Source: Prevotella sp.
GTDB lineage: Bacteria > Bacteroidota > Bacteroidia > Bacteroidales > Bacteroidaceae
Reading direction: 5' to 3'
Assembly (NCBI GenBank): GCA_022732315.1
Contig: JAIJUV010000052.1
Span: 1-14,988, forward strand
Length of the DNA: 14,988 bases
Of this stretch, positions 14,421-14,988 are shown piece after piece; within the stretch, counting starts at the first letter, position 1, and the number at the start of each line of letters is the position of its first letter. The notes beneath the pieces are model-generated. The model worked only from the letters and a program-made list of their open reading frames with translations. It was not told where the DNA came from and ran no database searches. The position numbers and the translations under genes are program-made.

Positions 14421-14951
14421 ATGAGAATCATAACAGGACAATATAAGGGTCGCCATTTCGACATTCCCCGTTCGTTTAAGGCTCGACCAACCACCGATTT
14501 CGCAAAGGAGAACATCTTTAATGTTTTGCAGAATTACATCGACTTCGAGGATACCACAGCCCTCGACCTCTTTGCCGGCACAGGCAGCATCTCCCTGGAA
14601 CTGGTTTCCCGTGGCTGCCAGCGTGTCATCAGCGTAGAAGCTGACCGCGACCATGCCAACTTCATCAGAGAGTGCTTCAAGAAACTGGGCGAAGACAAGG
14701 ATCTTCTGATTCGTGGCGATGTGTTCCGCTTCCTGAGAACCTGCAAGCAGAAGTTTGATTTCATCTTTGCCGATCCACCTTACGCTCTAGAGAAACTCCC
14801 TGAGATTCCAGACCTCGTTTTGAATGGTGACCTTCTGAACGAAGATGGCATCTTCGTTTTCGAACATGGCAAGAATTATGATTTCTCCGAGCATCCAAGA
14901 TTCCTGGAACATAGAAGTTACGGAAGCGTGAACTTCTCGATATTCAGATAA
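14421..14951 (+). CDS. rsmD: 16S rRNA (guanine-966-N2)-methyltransferase
   Basis: A 176-residue S-adenosylmethionine-dependent enzyme that methylates the N2 of G966 in 16S rRNA during small-subunit assembly. It has the normal length. The conserved N-terminal MRIITGQYKGR and RPTTDFAKE (22-30) match the RsmD family; DLFAGTGSISLE (49-60) binds the cofactor; DPPY (118-121) is the catalytic motif of N2-guanine and N6-adenine methyltransferases. The ATG at 14421 is preceded by a purine-rich stretch 39 bp after the DUF3822 stop. It is the last gene seen in its group. Confidence 0.95.
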   Translation: MRIITGQYKGRHFDIPRSFKARPTTDFAKENIFNVLQNYIDFEDTTALDLFAGTGSISLELVSRGCQRVISVEADRDHANFIRECFKKLGEDKDLLIRGDVFRFLRTCKQKFDFIFADPPYALEKLPEIPDLVLNGDLLNEDGIFVFEHGKNYDFSEHPRFLEHRSYGSVNFSIFR

Positions 14952-14961
14952 AAGCAAATTT

Positions 14962-14988
14962 TAGGCACGGATTACACGGCCGTGTAAT
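14962..14988. repeat. Perfect 18-bp palindrome and direct repeat at the window edge
   Basis: ATTACACGGCCGTGTAAT occupies 14971-14988 exactly and is a perfect palindrome. It is preceded by GGCACGG, so CACGG recurs nine bases apart (14966 and 14975). It lies 19 bp after the rsmD stop. It may be the stem of a terminator, or the first unit of an intergenic repeat cut by the window end. Confidence 0.55.

Overview
The window looks like chromosomal DNA of a Bacteroidota bacterium, most likely a Prevotella/Segatella relative. The evidence is a set of promoters of the Bacteroidota form TTTG-N19/20-TAnnTTTG (best at 6807-6838, 11270-11301 and 12945-12975), a tRNA gene without an encoded CCA end, weak Shine-Dalgarno sequences, and families typical of the phylum (DUF4421, DUF3822). 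The species is inferred from sequence character only; no database was searched.

Layout, left to right. Positions 1-710 hold no convincing gene. They carry a long hairpin (217-267) and a tandem array of five 18-bp palindromes (449-556). A DUF4421-type outer-membrane protein gene follows on the minus strand (711-1964). A second, unrelated palindrome array (four CCTTAAGG cores exactly 22 bp apart, 2160-2233) lies between it and a divergent M3-family peptidyl-dipeptidase gene (2358-4496). A terminator separates that gene from a converging minus-strand group: SprT-like metalloprotein, small periplasmic thioredoxin, TlpA-like oxidoreductase. A 423-bp gap then contains a possible tiny transcription unit and the promoter of a solitary tRNA-Tyr, which ends in a bidirectional terminator. 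Next on the minus strand is a secreted PQQ-type beta-propeller protein, then the gmd-fcl pair, which makes GDP-L-fucose from GDP-D-mannose and has its own promoter and terminator. A RecD-like helicase (minus) diverges from a three-gene plus-strand group: a small single-pass membrane protein with a pseudopilin-like look, a DUF3822 protein and RsmD. The window ends inside a perfect 18-bp palindrome.

The genes are mostly housekeeping: envelope and peptide turnover, periplasmic thiol chemistry, nucleotide-sugar supply for fucosylated surface glycans, DNA processing and rRNA methylation. No prophage, insertion sequence, CRISPR or defence system was seen. The most unusual signal is the pair of palindrome arrays that bracket the DUF4421 gene: their sequences are unrelated, yet both repeat at about 22 bp, roughly two helical turns.
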